Assembly: GCF_001949145.1 (NCBI RefSeq)
Contig: NW_019091455.1
Location: forward strand, 671,017-735,016
Direction: 5' to 3'
Origin: Acanthaster planci
Lineage: Eukaryota; Echinodermata; Asteroidea; Valvatida; Acanthasteridae
Length of the DNA stretch: 64,000 nucleotides
Of the stretch, positions 13,801 to 24,664 are shown piece after piece. The notes beneath the pieces were generated by a model. The model did no database searches. It saw only the letters and a list, made by a program, of their open reading frames with translations, and was not told the origin of the DNA. A program made the translations under genes and the position numbers. Positions within the stretch are counted from its first letter, which is position 1. The number at the start of each line of letters is the position of its first letter.

Positions 13801-13965
13801 AGTGACGTGGACGTCGCGTAAAAAAATGGAATGGCGTGTCCTAATTTCTGCAGGATGTAAATGGGTAAATTTTTGAGAGTAAATGAGAGAGGGGTGGTGG
13901 CTGTTTAGCCGCGAGAGATCAATCGTCTTTGATTAATTGAAGTCATGACAGGTTTCATAAACTGT
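10819..13965. other. Non-coding stretch
   Basis: Open frames reach at most 123 codons (11227-11598) and none looks like a known protein. A DR1-like element at 12731 is listed separately. An inexact minus-strand donor/acceptor pair at 11867-11895 would enclose only 25 bp. I see nothing else to annotate. Confidence 0.5.
12731..12743 (+). promoter_or_regulatory. DR1-like nuclear-receptor element
   Basis: AGGTCA, spacer G, then AGGTCG is a direct repeat with one-base spacing and a single mismatch. It is the second such site on the plus strand in this window. Binding would be by RXR, HNF4 or COUP-TF class receptors if functional. Confidence 0.35.
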
Positions 13966-14040
13966 TTATACACACGGCTGACCGTTTTGGTATTTTGCGC
14001 CCTGGCCAGCGAACGTCAATCCACGGCCATATGTCGGCCG

Positions 14041-14048
14041 TGACGTCA
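14041..14048. promoter_or_regulatory. CRE palindrome TGACGTCA
   Basis: This full eight-base cAMP-response/ATF element sits 18 bases before a well-placed ATG at 14066. A second copy lies at 14261-14268. CRE sites of this kind are frequent in animal promoters, bound by CREB/ATF proteins. The pairing around a candidate first exon is suggestive only. Confidence 0.4.
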
Positions 14049-14065
14049 CGGGAGAGGAAACCAAA

Positions 14066-14244
14066 ATGGCATGGCGGGGAGAGGGAAAAGGCGAAAAGAT
14101 GGATACCTCAGGACAAAGGGAATACTTGAGGAGAGTCGGGAGACAGAGGAGTAGGAAGGTGGGGGCTGATGGAGGAGAAGTCTTGTTGATAAACATTTGC
14201 GATAAGGGTTGGATGTCGCCTCGAGTGGACGGCATGCCGATGAT
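14066..14244 (+). CDS. Candidate first coding exon, unknown product
   Basis: The ATG lies in near-ideal context (ACCAAA before, G after). The frame is open for 59 codons, beginning MAWRGEGKGEKMDTSGQREY, and reaches GATGAT followed by GTAAGT, a canonical donor. Without splicing, a TAA closes the frame at once. A CRE lies 18 bases upstream. The peptide is basic and glycine-rich with no known motif. The opposite strand is also open over this region (up to 131 codons), so strand assignment is unsure. Confidence 0.25.
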
Positions 14245-14260
14245 GTAAGTCGGTCCATTG

Positions 14261-14268
14261 TGACGTCA
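14261..14268. promoter_or_regulatory. CRE palindrome TGACGTCA, second copy
   Basis: This is an exact repeat of the element at 14041, 220 bp away. It lies just after the candidate donor at 14245, so it would be intronic in that model. Confidence 0.35.
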
Positions 14269-14481
14269 GGCAAGACCTCGGCAAACACTGTTGAGAAATC
14301 TTGGTAAGGCCTGTGCAGGCAAACATCAGGTAAGATAGGCAGATAGACTACGGAACAGACGATAGAATGACTGGCAGAGCATGCATAGACACAGGAGCAG
14401 AGATTCACAGAGCAATTTATATTCCTCATCATCAGCGACAAATAAAAAGCGCTCGCATTTATTGACGTATCGTGTAGGGCA

Positions 14482-14508
14482 TTTGTTTGTTTGTTTGTTT
14501 GTTTTTTT
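14482..14508 (+). repeat. TTTG microsatellite
   Basis: Five tandem TTTG units run into a seven-base T tract. It is a simple-sequence repeat with no sign of function. Confidence 0.85.
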
Positions 14509-15242
14509 GAACAGTTGGATTCAGTTCAGTCTGCCTGGAATATTGTATCGCCATGGCTATAACTAGACTTTTTCCCTGTAGATGTCCGTGTTTTTTGTTG
14601 AAATCGACTAGAGCGGATTCGGGAGTTCAGCTTCTCGCTGGAGTGCGGCATGACTGAGATACACCATTTTGTAGAAGTAGCTGTATGTAAACCCTCTAAT
14701 GGCTGAGGTAGCGATTTCTAGCTTGCCCTAGTTTTTGACCTCTTCCATCGGATCATCACACTTCAGTTTTCAGGCTATTTTCGTTCATATCATTATTTCT
14801 TTGCAATGTGTCGCATCGATGATGCCCACATGGTGACGCGAGAGACTAGAAACGCGAGAAACTATAAATACGCGTAGGAGTAAACGGTCCACATAATTGT
14901 CATCGGATAGAAATTGCAATTGCGATATAAATGAACGGTAAGGCTCGCAAAGGAAGCAATAATATAAGATTCTCTTCAAATTCTTTGTTTCTGATATCCT
15001 TGACGGAGTACATGTAGTGCTGTGGCCACAATGTCTGTAATTGCAACACGTGTCAGCGAATGAACTGATTTGACCGCATCCGAAACCGCGTGAGTGAGTC
15101 CAAGCTCAATTAATCTTTCGTTTTAAGTCTGAAGCAACCGACGGGATTTTCCCTTTCTTCTCTACTCGTGCCATGTGAAGTGAGCTTTCAGTTTGGTTCG
15201 TTGGGTCATGAGAATTCAATCGATTCCCACGAGTATTGGGAA

Positions 15243-15580
15243 TTCTGGTGGGAAACAATGGAAAGGTCCAAGATAACAGAATCTCTCCTTCGCGTGGCTT
15301 ATTTTAAATGGAAAGTACAAAATCAAGGTTAATCCAAAACTGAAAGAAAAGTTGTCGATCATGAACGAGAGGAATCGAGAGTTTTCCGCTTTTACGGTTC
15401 ATTAATTTTGTTAATGTATTTTTACAAGTTCTAGTGGGAGACAATAGAAAAGTCCAAGATAACAGAGTCGCTCCTTTGCGTGGCTTTTTTTTTAGTGGGA
15501 AGTACAAAACCGAGGTTTCGAGAGGAATCGAGACTTTCCCGCTTCTACGGCTCATTAATTTTGTTGATGTCTTTTTACAA
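15243..15580 (+). repeat. Diverged tandem duplication, about 186 and 152 bp
   Basis: Unit 1 (15243-15428) and unit 2 (15429-15580) share long blocks: GTCCAAGATAACAGA, CGAGAGGAATCGAGA and CTCATTAATTTTGTT among them, with scattered substitutions. Unit 2 lacks about 35 bases present in unit 1 (near 15332-15366). The divergence shows the duplication is not recent. Neither unit has a convincing open frame, so this is likely a non-coding tandem repeat. Confidence 0.8.
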
Positions 15581-15819
15581 AAAAAGTCAAGAAAATGTTT
15601 TCTATTCTTTAGGAGGAACAACGATTTTCCTTTTCACAATGTAGTACATGTATAGGAATTGTTTCTTCTTTCCGGTGATGAGTATATTTAGACCACAAAA
15701 ACACTGAGCGGAAGTAGCTACACATCCCCGGCGAATAACCTAGCCATGGACCATATCATTTCAAAGAATTTTTATCCTGTTCCACATACACAGTGTTCAC
15801 TGTTTCTCTCCATGTGTAC

Positions 15820-16189
15820 AATAGGCCTTTTGCGAGTCAAATTTGAATGAAATCTGGTACACTGAGTTATCTGATTGCACCTCAACGTAATAACAATTTC
15901 AACGTTTCCCCAGACTTAACACAGTGTTATACCTTGTGATTCGGGGAAAGCTTTTGCATAGCGACCACCATCTTTGGAATTGACCAGTTCCTTTGTGCCC
16001 TTCGTATCTATTAAAACTCAGTGTATTGGTGTAAGGTGTCTCTTTTGTAGCTAAGCGAAAGCTTGCCCAGAATCACGAGGTATGGCAACAGTGTCTTTAG
16101 CACGGAAAATTCACATTGCTATGGACACGTAAATTTAAAGAACTCAGTGTACCAGATTTTATTCTCATTCAACTCGCACAAGGCTTATT
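15820..16189 (-). mobile_element. 370-bp fold-back MITE-like element, copy 1
   Basis: The ends are inverted repeats of about 50 bp. The left end (AATAGGCCTTTTGCGAGT onward) matches the reverse complement of the right end, including ATCTGGTACACTGAGTT. The complementarity continues inward through a block containing ACCTTGTGATTC and AAGCTT, so most of the element could fold on itself. A second copy lies at 23826-24196; the reverse complement of this copy aligns along it, hence the minus assignment. A TA at each boundary fits a TA target duplication as made by Tc1/mariner-like or PIF-like transposases, but these bases are also part of the inverted repeat. There is no coding capacity. Confidence 0.78.
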
Positions 16190-16219
16190 GGGAGCTTCCT
16201 TCCTTATTGGGAGCTTCCT
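16184..16219 (+). repeat. 19-bp tandem duplication at the right edge of MITE copy 1
   Basis: CTTATTGGGAGCTTCCT occurs twice in a row with period 19. It includes the last six bases of the fold-back element and its flank. This may be a slippage or insertion footprint. Confidence 0.85.
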
Positions 16220-16263
16220 AATGCAAAGTTTTCACTCACATTAGGAATTTGCGTCGGGTTGAC

Positions 16264-16271
16264 TGACGTCA
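16264..16271. promoter_or_regulatory. CRE palindrome TGACGTCA
   Basis: A full palindromic ATF/CREB element lies in a GC-rich patch about 75 bp after the MITE copy at 15820-16189. No candidate exon is adjacent. Confidence 0.3.
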
Positions 16272-19037
16272 CACGGCGAGCGCGCACACTTTGTCCTTAC
16301 ATTGCTTTGCGGTAACAGCCTCTTTTGTTTTTGTCCATAAGGATCGCTTTCTTTATGCCTGTTGCTGAGTGTCTTTTTAGATGAACGAAAATAACTGGAT
16401 GCTTACTGGGGGAAAGGGGTCGATACTCGCACAGTCTCGCAGCCCAGTGACGACTACCAGCTAAACAAAACAAGGCTATACAACGTTAAAACAACACTGA
16501 GGTCATACTTACAACTCCAAAGTTCCTAAAAATAAGATGCTTTAAACGTAGACGATAACATCAAGGACATACGCCGCTGATTGACGAGTCATGTGCTTTT
16601 CGGCTAATCAAAGATACAACTGTAATTTGACTCACACCATCGCATTGGGGGAAATCAGAGTTTTTGCGTCAACCATTCTTTCTCCACGATTTATTTTATT
16701 TGGTAAATTCGGTTCCGTTGAACACAAATTCCGTTGTTCACAAATCTTACTCAAGTGGAGATTCGACTTCCATGTATGGTGATGACTTTTGGGACATGTC
16801 GTAACTTCTGTGATTCTCTTTCGGTAATTAAACCGGTAAAATCCAAAAGAGAACATCAAATCTGGGAACATTGAAGACCGCTAAAATATAATCAGTGCGA
16901 TGGTGGTAGGCTTGTGTAGCCATCTGTGGCAGGGAGCCGCTGTCTCTAGGAAGAAATGAACATTACCATATGCGCAGATGGACAGTCTTCAGCCATGATG
17001 GCATCCTTTTTTCCCTCAAGTACCCGGGAAGCTTAAATCGTCTTGCGTTCAATATCAGACCATCAGGCCCCTGGCGAGCGACCACACGCAAGATACGCCC
17101 TGCACTTTTTTTGTCTCCTCCCGTTCTGATCGAGAACCATCATTAACTAAAGTGCCCAGGGCACCCGTGGAACTCCATCGCTGTCTTCGTTGACAGCGAC
17201 GTGCGTGTACATCCGTGGACCTGTCGACCCGGTGATCCCGCCCCGCTCCCCCACGCCGTGCGCGCCACCGCCCCCCGATTGTATGCGTTCACTAACTAGT
17301 AGGTCTCCCGCGGAATACTGGACCAGATAGCTCGTAATAATAGGTGGCGCTTTCCTGTAGGCCTATGTCACGCGCTGTGAAATCAGTTACACATCCCTCC
17401 TAAAGTTTTGAGTAAATGGTATTCAGCTTCAAACTTTTCTATTGTGTTATCTGTGAAAAAAACAAGAACAAAAAGCAAAACTGGGCTGTGAGTGTTGCAT
17501 TGTGACTTTTCTAAATTTGGAATTTTGGAATAATAAAGGGATGCTGCTGGGCACACAGTTCAACCATAGAGGAATAAAGTTTCCTCCATGATTTAACTTG
17601 GCAACCGTTTCTCACAAAAATGATGAACCAGATTATCTGGTTGTCTACAGCTGGGCGATGGTACTGCATAGGCCTACATTAAACCTCTCCTATCTGGCCT
17701 TCTTAGCCTGTAGAGGTAGCGTTCATGTCAACGCGGAGTCATAGTAAGTCATACATCCATTCTTAAACTCCTTCTTTGACTTCAGCATCATAAAGAGAAG
17801 ACGAGTGAAGGTGTCAGCACTGTCAAACTGCAGCTGTTTTAAATCATTACGCTAGGATGTGTTTCATACTGATTTTGAAAGAATGCCAGATGGTGTGAGG
17901 CTCAACCCGTGGACCCAGTTACGAGTGGAGATTTTATTTTTGACTTTCACGAATTGAGCCGGGGGCAGAACCGTGCTGTTCCAGGTTGAATCGAGGACAC
18001 GTCGCGATCTTGGCACGAAAGAAGAAGAAAAAAAGTTCTCCTCACCGAAACTCGGGGGTCCATACCCTGGGGCGACGTGCCGGCTATAGCCGAGTTGTAC
18101 TGCCGGGCCATCAGTCCTTTACACCTGTCGGCGGAGGTAACCCCACCTATTGTTCCGATGATAGCCGCGAAATGCCCGCGGGAGCCCCGAGAAGCCAAGG
18201 TGTTGAAATGACCGGACGAAGAGGAGTCAGGCGCCGGCCAGGTTCGGGGGCCTGAGGTAGGCCTGGGCCCGGTTAAGAGAAAGAGGGAAGGAGCTTGGAT
18301 CGAAGGTGTCCCTGGTGGATCGCGTGCTGTGCCTTGAAACAGACAGATTGCCATGTGCTTTTATCTCGGACTCCCCAAAGACTGGCAGAACGACATGGCA
18401 TTAAATAAAGCAACATTCTGGTGCCAGTAATAGACGATAAAATCATGCCAAAGTTGTCAGGTAAAGCAAGCGTGCCTTTCGCTGATCTGACTTAAAATTT
18501 TAAACAAGAGACTTTAACCACATTGACCTTTGATTTCAAATTCCATTTTACACATCTAACGCCACTTGTGTGGACTATTTACAAAACTGCGTATGTTTAT
18601 GGTGCCTTGTAGGGTACCAAACAGTAAGAAGTGCCCCCAAGGAACATTCGTTGTAGGCCTATGTGTAGGATACTTAAACGGCACCCCACAAGAATTTCAC
18701 GAAATAGATTTTTGGAGTTTACTCAAAAGGGAGGAATTCCCTAGGTAGACTTATCCGTCGGAAAATGATTTTTTTACATGCGGACGTTTGGTCGAAATAT
18801 CAACCCAAGAAACACAGTCTGGTTTAAATGGTAGCAATTTGGAAACTGCGCTTCAAGAACAAAGAAAGAATACTAAATACATGTATAAGGGTTTGTGTTT
18901 TCTTTCTGGTGTTATAAAGAGGTCAGATGGGCGATGATCGTCAAGTTAGACTCATATCCCGTACAAATAGCCTTCTGCACTGGACAAATCCCTCAACGTA
19001 ACTTGGCCTGCGTGAGTTCATTGCGAGTATTATTTTG

Positions 19038-19060
19038 ATACCCTCTTGCTTTGAGGGTAT
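19038..19060 (+). other. Perfect 8-bp stem hairpin
   Basis: ATACCCTC and GAGGGTAT are separated by a seven-base loop. The stem is too short for a microRNA precursor. It could be a small structural element or coincidence. Confidence 0.5.
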
Positions 19061-19237
19061 ATACCTACGCACCTGTCATACACGACAAATAGCCCGGGAC
19101 ATCAGAATATATAAACTAGGACAATTTTTTTGTTGTTGTTTGTTTTTACGAAGAGAATATTGATTTGGAGCCTCTTTAAAATAAATCCACACCAGAAAGC
19201 TCGTTCACTTCCATGACCGCTTTCGAAAGTACGAGGG

Positions 19238-19249
19238 GCCCCCTGCTGG
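19238..19249 (-). promoter_or_regulatory. CTCF-like core motif
   Basis: On the minus strand this reads CCAGCAGGGGGC, a full match to the core of the CTCF consensus known in bilaterians. The bases on either side fit less well. CTCF marks insulators and loop anchors in vertebrates; its role in other animals varies. Confidence 0.4.
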
Positions 19250-19320
19250 TTGGGGTCTAGGTCTTCCCTCGTTCCACGTCTGTCCCCTGCCGTCAACATT
19301 TGTCTCAGCGCCGTATCGCC

Positions 19321-19347
19321 AGCGCCGATACTCAACCACTAGGACAC
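19321..19347 (-). pseudogene. tRNA-Glu-like 5' half, probable tRNA-derived SINE relic
   Basis: On the minus strand the segment includes CTAGTGGTTGAGTATCGGCG, which closely follows the D-arm and anticodon-stem start of animal tRNA-Glu (CTAGTGGTTAGGATTCGGCG) and contains an A-box. No B-box or T-arm follows, so this is not a functional tRNA gene. A tRNA-derived SINE head or a broken tRNA pseudogene are both possible. Confidence 0.45.
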
Positions 19348-19923
19348 GGCCGTAAGTTTGTCGTGAGAAGAGAAAAAAAGAGCAAAAAAGGGCAAAAAAG
19401 AGAGAAATGAAAAAGAAAACCCGAAGGGCAATAACCGAGGCGGGAATCCCACGGGAGCCGTCTGATTGTCTTCTTTTCTGCCCGGCACGTACGGGGGAAT
19501 AGTCCCCGTACTCCTTGAATGTCACTTCATTATTCATAATACCGCACTCGCTGTTAGCTTTTTTCCCCTTTCTCCAGCCCCGAGTAAACCTGTGTTTGTG
19601 CAATATTTGTGTGCCCAGCGTCAATATTGGGGCTATAATGTGAGTCTGTTGCCCGCCAGATCGCGGCTCACGTAGCGCGATCCCAGTCGGCCATTTCGGT
19701 TCATTATGCACTCTTTGACTAAAACCATAAGTGGAAGTTTTTTTTTTCTTGGTTAGAATTTTCTCCTTGTGTTATGCTGATTGTGTTTCCACAAGTATAT
19801 AGAGGGTCGGTTTTTATGTATAAAATGTGTTTATTTACTTTGGAATCTCATACAGGTACGTGGTTTCGTCCGCGCTGTGATGTTTCATCTCGGTGAAGAG
19901 GCGTGGGTTTCCTTTCTTTTTAG

Positions 19924-19976
19924 AGATCCTTGAGGAAAATGTGCAGGAGGCGAGAGCGTAAGGCCAGAAATACATG
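19924..19976 (+). CDS. Candidate 53-bp internal exon
   Basis: A strong acceptor (TTTCCTTTCTTTTTAG, ending 19923) is followed 53 bases later by ATG then GTGAGT, a strong donor. Only one of three frames is open; it reads RSLRKMCRRRERKARNT, very basic. No family can be assigned from so short a piece. Alternatively this is an exon of a non-coding RNA, or chance. Confidence 0.22.
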
Positions 19977-20512
19977 GTGAGTTTCAATTCTGGTGTTTTC
20001 TTTCTCCAAGACGCTTTCATTAAAAAAAAGAGTCTCGATACTCGCATCTTGTTTGTCTTGGATGCTCGAATGTTGTCGTGGTTTTCATCTTCATTGTCGT
20101 ATGATATTGTCACAAGAAGTTGAGGTTGTCGACGTGTCGGTATTTCTTCGCATAGCGAGAGATGTGTTCCGTAGCTAGCTTTTCAACTCAGCAGAATTTT
20201 ATGCAGGGATAGAGTTCACAATTACAAATCTATTAGTAATTACTTCTCATTAGCCGACTTCAGAATTGGCGATTCCCACTCTTCCGAGACTCCCGAACTG
20301 ACTTTTTTTTCTGAATTCATCTAACCAGCCTTCTATTTCTTTGGTCACCGGTAAATTGTTGCAATCAGCGAATGTTTATCGGCGCGTTACAGATTAACAG
20401 TTCCAATCCCCTTTTTCGCCTTGCATTTAGTTTTTTGGAGATTTTGCGCGCTTTTTTCTGACGTAGGCCTGTATAGGAACTAAATCCATATTTTTATATC
20501 TGCCCGGCTCAC

Positions 20513-20560
20513 CTTTTCTGGTTGTTGTGTTTTTCCCATTGGCATCCCACTCGATCTTTG
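20513..20560 (-). CDS. Candidate 48-bp internal exon
   Basis: On the minus strand TATTTTACCCAG precedes, and AAAAG followed by GTGAGC ends, a 48-bp segment. All three frames are open; one reads KIEWDANGKNTTTRK, which has a protein-like composition. Length is a multiple of three, so it could be a frame-preserving microexon. No neighbours on the same strand support a gene. Confidence 0.2.
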
Positions 20561-20599
20561 CTGGGTAAAATAGGAATTTAGCTGTAATTTCCAAGACCT

Positions 20600-23500
20600 C
20601 ATGACTTATAATTTTGTAGACGCGGCGAGGGGGGGGGTGTTGTTGCAGTGTGGTTACAGCTCACATCTCAAGCAGGAAAAGGTGTGAAGGGAACGGCTAG
20701 ACGGGCCACGCGTTACGTGTTTTTGTAATTACACGAGTGAACGCCAGCCTACCTCCGCTGCACCCCCAAAAAATTCCCTCGAGTGAGGTCAATGTTTAAC
20801 CTCATAGAGTATACATCATCATGCGTCGCGGTTCCCGACGCACCTGGCTAGCACAAGCCGTGCCGCGGATAGACAGAGTGGACCGGTTAATGTGCCCCCC
20901 AAATTAAAGAGGTGTAGTCGCCTCAGACAGACAAAACAACAAACCGATTTTCGGAAAATATCTGATAGCTTTTATGCAAAATGCGATGCTTAATCAGTGT
21001 CGTGTTGGGTCTCGTTTGGGTAGTTTGGATCTTTCTCGGTTAATCCAACAGTAGGGCTTTGTTGGCCGGTCCACCGCAGCTAATTTGACTGACAGAGTTC
21101 AGTTCTGTTCTAATAACTTGTAAACTCCTATTAAATCAGGTCTGTTTTTTCCCTTATATGGACTCCCAGCATCACTTCGCGGCAGGGTTGTCGTTTGTTT
21201 GACAATTATGTTTGTTCATGTGCATTGCGGTCAATGGATCAATAAAGTTTTCGTGAAGGCCAAATTGCAAGCTACACCAGTTCTTCAGTAATTTTAGCTT
21301 GATGTGAATTCCTTCTCTACCATTCGCTCATTTTTGGAGCGGCTAAAATGAGGATACGGTCTGCGACGGAATGCAATTCAGAGCAGGTACATGTACAAGT
21401 TCTGTCAGCTTTGCGCACAAGGCCGCTCTGATTTTGAAACAGGAGGGACGTTTCCCAGCTTCCCCTGTAGGTTGGAGAAATCTTTAACAGCTAAGCTTAA
21501 ACTGAAACTTAATCGGAAAAACCACACACAAACACAACAGGCAATCAAGACAAACACAAAGAGAACATTTGGTATTGAAGGCTTTTTCTTTCAGTTCACT
21601 TTCGTCTCTGCCGTAAATATACTAAAAGATTTACTCAACCATCGGGGAACGGGGCGAAGACCGAAAAACCCCTTTCACATTCCAGAATTCCCTGGTAACC
21701 GCTTGAATTTGTGTGGGCATGTTAAAGACGGGAACCCGGAGATTCCCTCCGCAGTTTGATTTGATCATGCTTGTACAGGTGCGTTTTGTTACTATTTAGC
21801 TATATTAGTTCGGTTTTCATTATGTTTTGTTTTTGTTTAAGCAACTGCACCGTGTATAGGTGTGTTTGTTTTACTTTTGATTTGTGCTTGATCTTTGTGA
21901 AAATTTTTACCCTTTTTGGACTCCTACAACGGCCAAACATGAGGTACTCTCCCACAAAACTACCCGCGTGTCATTTCTTTCCGTCCCATCTTCGAGTAAA
22001 ATACAGTCGCCAAACTATCGTCCAGAAGCACGTACCAGCAATTTATGTGTTACATGCCGGTTGAACTAGGGAAGAACGACATTCTATAACATTTTTGCAC
22101 ACAAACCCTTCTCTTTATTTCGGTGGTTTTGGAGTTCTGTTGTCTCGGGAAGGGATTTGCAACACGGGAATTTCAAGACAACGACACTCTGCTTTCAACA
22201 TAATTCCGCACATTTTCTCAAAATTGCCATTGTAGCTTTTTCAGAATCTTCAATGAAGAGGCCTGTGAAGTCGGATCACTTCCCACCGCTAAATTCTGTT
22301 GTTATTGTGCGTCGGTGTGAGTTGATGCTGTTCCCATCAAATTAGAGGAAGGGGCTCGCTGCTGTACCGTACAAACGCGACCACGAATAATTCACCCCAT
22401 CACCGCTGCCGTTGAGCTGCTAATCCCGTCATTTTGGGAGGGATTAAAACCTGATCAAAATTCCCATGAAATCTAATCACATCTCGGGGATTATCGGTCA
22501 AGCCTGTAATCGGCAGAACGCCGAGCGACAATCCGTCACCTTGATTTGATGGTAAGGGAAAGGGCGAACCGTTCTGACAGGCACGATTCTGTAGGGAGAG
22601 AGGCCGATACGTTTGACCGTTGACCAAAACCTTTTCGGCTAGTCACAAAAATTGGGAAAATTGCTCAGGTTTCAACATGTTCAGGAATGTGGACCTTAAG
22701 GAAAAGTAATAATTTCTTTTAGATTGGATCAAAGGCGTTCTCCTTGTGCTTTGTTCTTTTTGGGGGTGGGGTTTTCGCTGGCCCCGGGAACACAGTTAGG
22801 GAAAAGGGAGTTCTTAATGTTAAATGGCACATCATAGGCTAGCACAGCGCCAGTTTACGCCGGTCTGAGACCTTTGAAGTTGACTTTTTTAAACTGACTG
22901 AAGTCAAATCTAATTCAAATTTATCACTTTATACAGGGAAAGTTAGATTTCGAGTGTACACCGTTTGTTGTAAGGTCGCATTTCATAGACTGTGGACAAA
23001 ATCAGAACGAATTTAAACATAAGGAAAATGTCCATAGAGTAGGCTTATATAGCCTTTTCAGTGAAGCTGAGAGAACGTGTGTTTTTAAAAGTTTGAACTT
23101 ATTTGATGATCCGCTTTTTTTACAAAAATACCAGAACTGCGTCGTCAAGTGCTTAGGCAACAGATATGTAATGAGACGTCAGTTCTAATATTGGGATATT
23201 TTATTGTCATATCTGAATATCCAGCAGAAATGAGACTGAGGGGTACCCCCATCATGTCCAATCGCTATACACGCTCTAGACTATTGTTACCTAACACCCC
23301 CCCCATGTCTGAAAAGAATTCCTCAGATTCCAGTGAAACAATGACCAACACAAAGCCGGGGGGGGTCTCTCTGTCCCATCTCTTGCTTCATTTGGATATT
23401 CCTTCCAATAGCTGTACGTCCTTTGTTGTCTCCGTACGAAGAAACAAAAAGACAGTTAAATCCCTGTTTGTTCAAGTGCTGGTTTGGCCAAGGGATCTAC

Positions 23501-23800
23501 GGCCTATGTTCCATGCGCAGCATAATAGACGTGACAGTAAATCGACATCCTGTATCGCTCCTCTTTTGTTCCACTCAGGATGCCGTTGATTTCAGAAATA
23601 AAGCTGTACAGCTGTGCCCTCATTCATCACTGGTCATTTTGTAGCGTTATCACGCAGGGCAACCAAATCTTACTCGTCACACAATGAAGTGACCAACCAG
23701 TACACGTCGCGCAGTGTGGCAGCCATCCCATGTTCTTCGAAGAAAGCATACTACAATTTAACAGCGACTTCAGATCTAAATTAGGATAATTATTTTCGAT
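20600..23800. other. Non-coding stretch
   Basis: The longest frames are 122 codons (21391) and 146 codons (23149), both without recognisable motifs. Nine-, eight- and eight-base G/C runs lie at 20629, 23297 and 23358. A CArG box at 21152 is listed separately. GATCAAAGG near 22728 matches the TCF/LEF consensus. No gene is supported. Confidence 0.5.
21152..21161. promoter_or_regulatory. SRF CArG box
   Basis: CCTTATATGG exactly matches the CC(A/T)6GG site bound by serum response factor in animals. It stands alone here, with no candidate promoter next to it. Confidence 0.4.
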
Positions 23801-23825
23801 CTTATTTTCCTGTCTAAAATCCCCG

Positions 23826-24196
23826 AATAAGCCTTTTCTAAGTTAAATTTGAATAAAATCTGGTACACTGAGTTCTTTAAATTCAGGTGAACATGCCAAG
23901 TTGAATTCTCCAGACTAAAAACACTGCTACTGTAGGCCTACCTCATGAACCGGGGCAAGCTTTTGCTTAGCTACAGAAGAAACGCCTTGCACCAATGCAC
24001 TGTTTTTCAATGGATAAAAAGGGCACCAAGGAACCACGGTGCAGAGATGGTGATCGCCCTGCTAAAGATTGCCCTGAATCATGAGGTATAGCAATAGTGT
24101 CTTTAAGCATGGGAAATTCAAATTGTTGTGTTTATGTGCTGTCAGATAATTCTGTCTACCAGATTTTATTCAAATTTAACCTGTAAGAGGCTTATT
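23826..24196 (+). mobile_element. 371-bp fold-back MITE-like element, copy 2
   Basis: The same family as 15820-16189, in the opposite orientation. The left terminus reads AATAAGCCTTTTCTAAGTT and the right end is its imperfect inverse, ending GGCTTATT. Shared internal landmarks with the reverse complement of copy 1 include CTTTAAATT, GGGCAAGCTTT, GCTTAGCTAC and AGATGGTG. The asymmetric centre (AAGGGCAC, AAGGAAC) confirms orientation. Substitutions between copies are numerous, so both are old. It encodes nothing and would depend on a transposase from elsewhere. Confidence 0.78.
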
Positions 24197-24664
24197 GCGA
24201 GCCCATTCGGCTAGATCATAGTGCGGCACGAAATCGTACAAGAATATGGATGGTCTTCGAAATTTTATTATTGAGAAGCACGTAAGTGTAAAATAAATAA
24301 CACTGGCACAGACTATGGGGACTTTCTTTGATGGTGGCACAATAGAGAGAAACAAGCCTAAGAAAAGCTGAATCCACGATAGAAACGACACGTTAAGGAA
24401 CAAGCCAGCTCCGCACACACGTTTCCCAATAGTAGATTGCCTCAGTAAGTACTGTTGATCTTAGCCTTCTCATATCATCGTGAAATACCCTTTAAGGTGT
24501 AAGCAATTTCCTTAATTAAAAACGAGAAGAAGAGAGCTTCACAATCGTTGGTGGGGCTTTTCAGACAATGGCCACGCTCCCCGTGCTCGGTTTGCAACCG
24601 TGCCGAGATGTGCCTCATCCTGCTGCGTTACTAACTCTACTGAGCATGCGTGTTCGTTGAGGAA

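Larger units (their letters stand above)
16220..19200. other. Non-coding stretch with CRE and weak DR1
   Basis: Open frames reach 135 codons (17947-18354, minus) and look random. A CRE lies at 16264. TGACCTTTGATTT at 18534 is a weak DR1 match on the minus strand. TAGGCCTA palindromes occur at 17358, 17669 and 18654. A perfect 8-bp hairpin lies at 19038-19060. No gene is supported. Confidence 0.5.

Noticed and set aside
19205-19711. 168-codon open frame on the minus strand
   Set aside because: It is the longest in the window but within chance, has low-complexity F/S runs, and overlaps the tRNA-like relic and a CTCF-like motif.
20645-20656. GCAGTGTGGTTA, part of miR-34
   Set aside because: The seed is not intact and there is no complementary arm.
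23149-23589. 146-codon open frame on the plus strand
   Set aside because: It spans two G/C homopolymer runs and shows no protein-like pattern.
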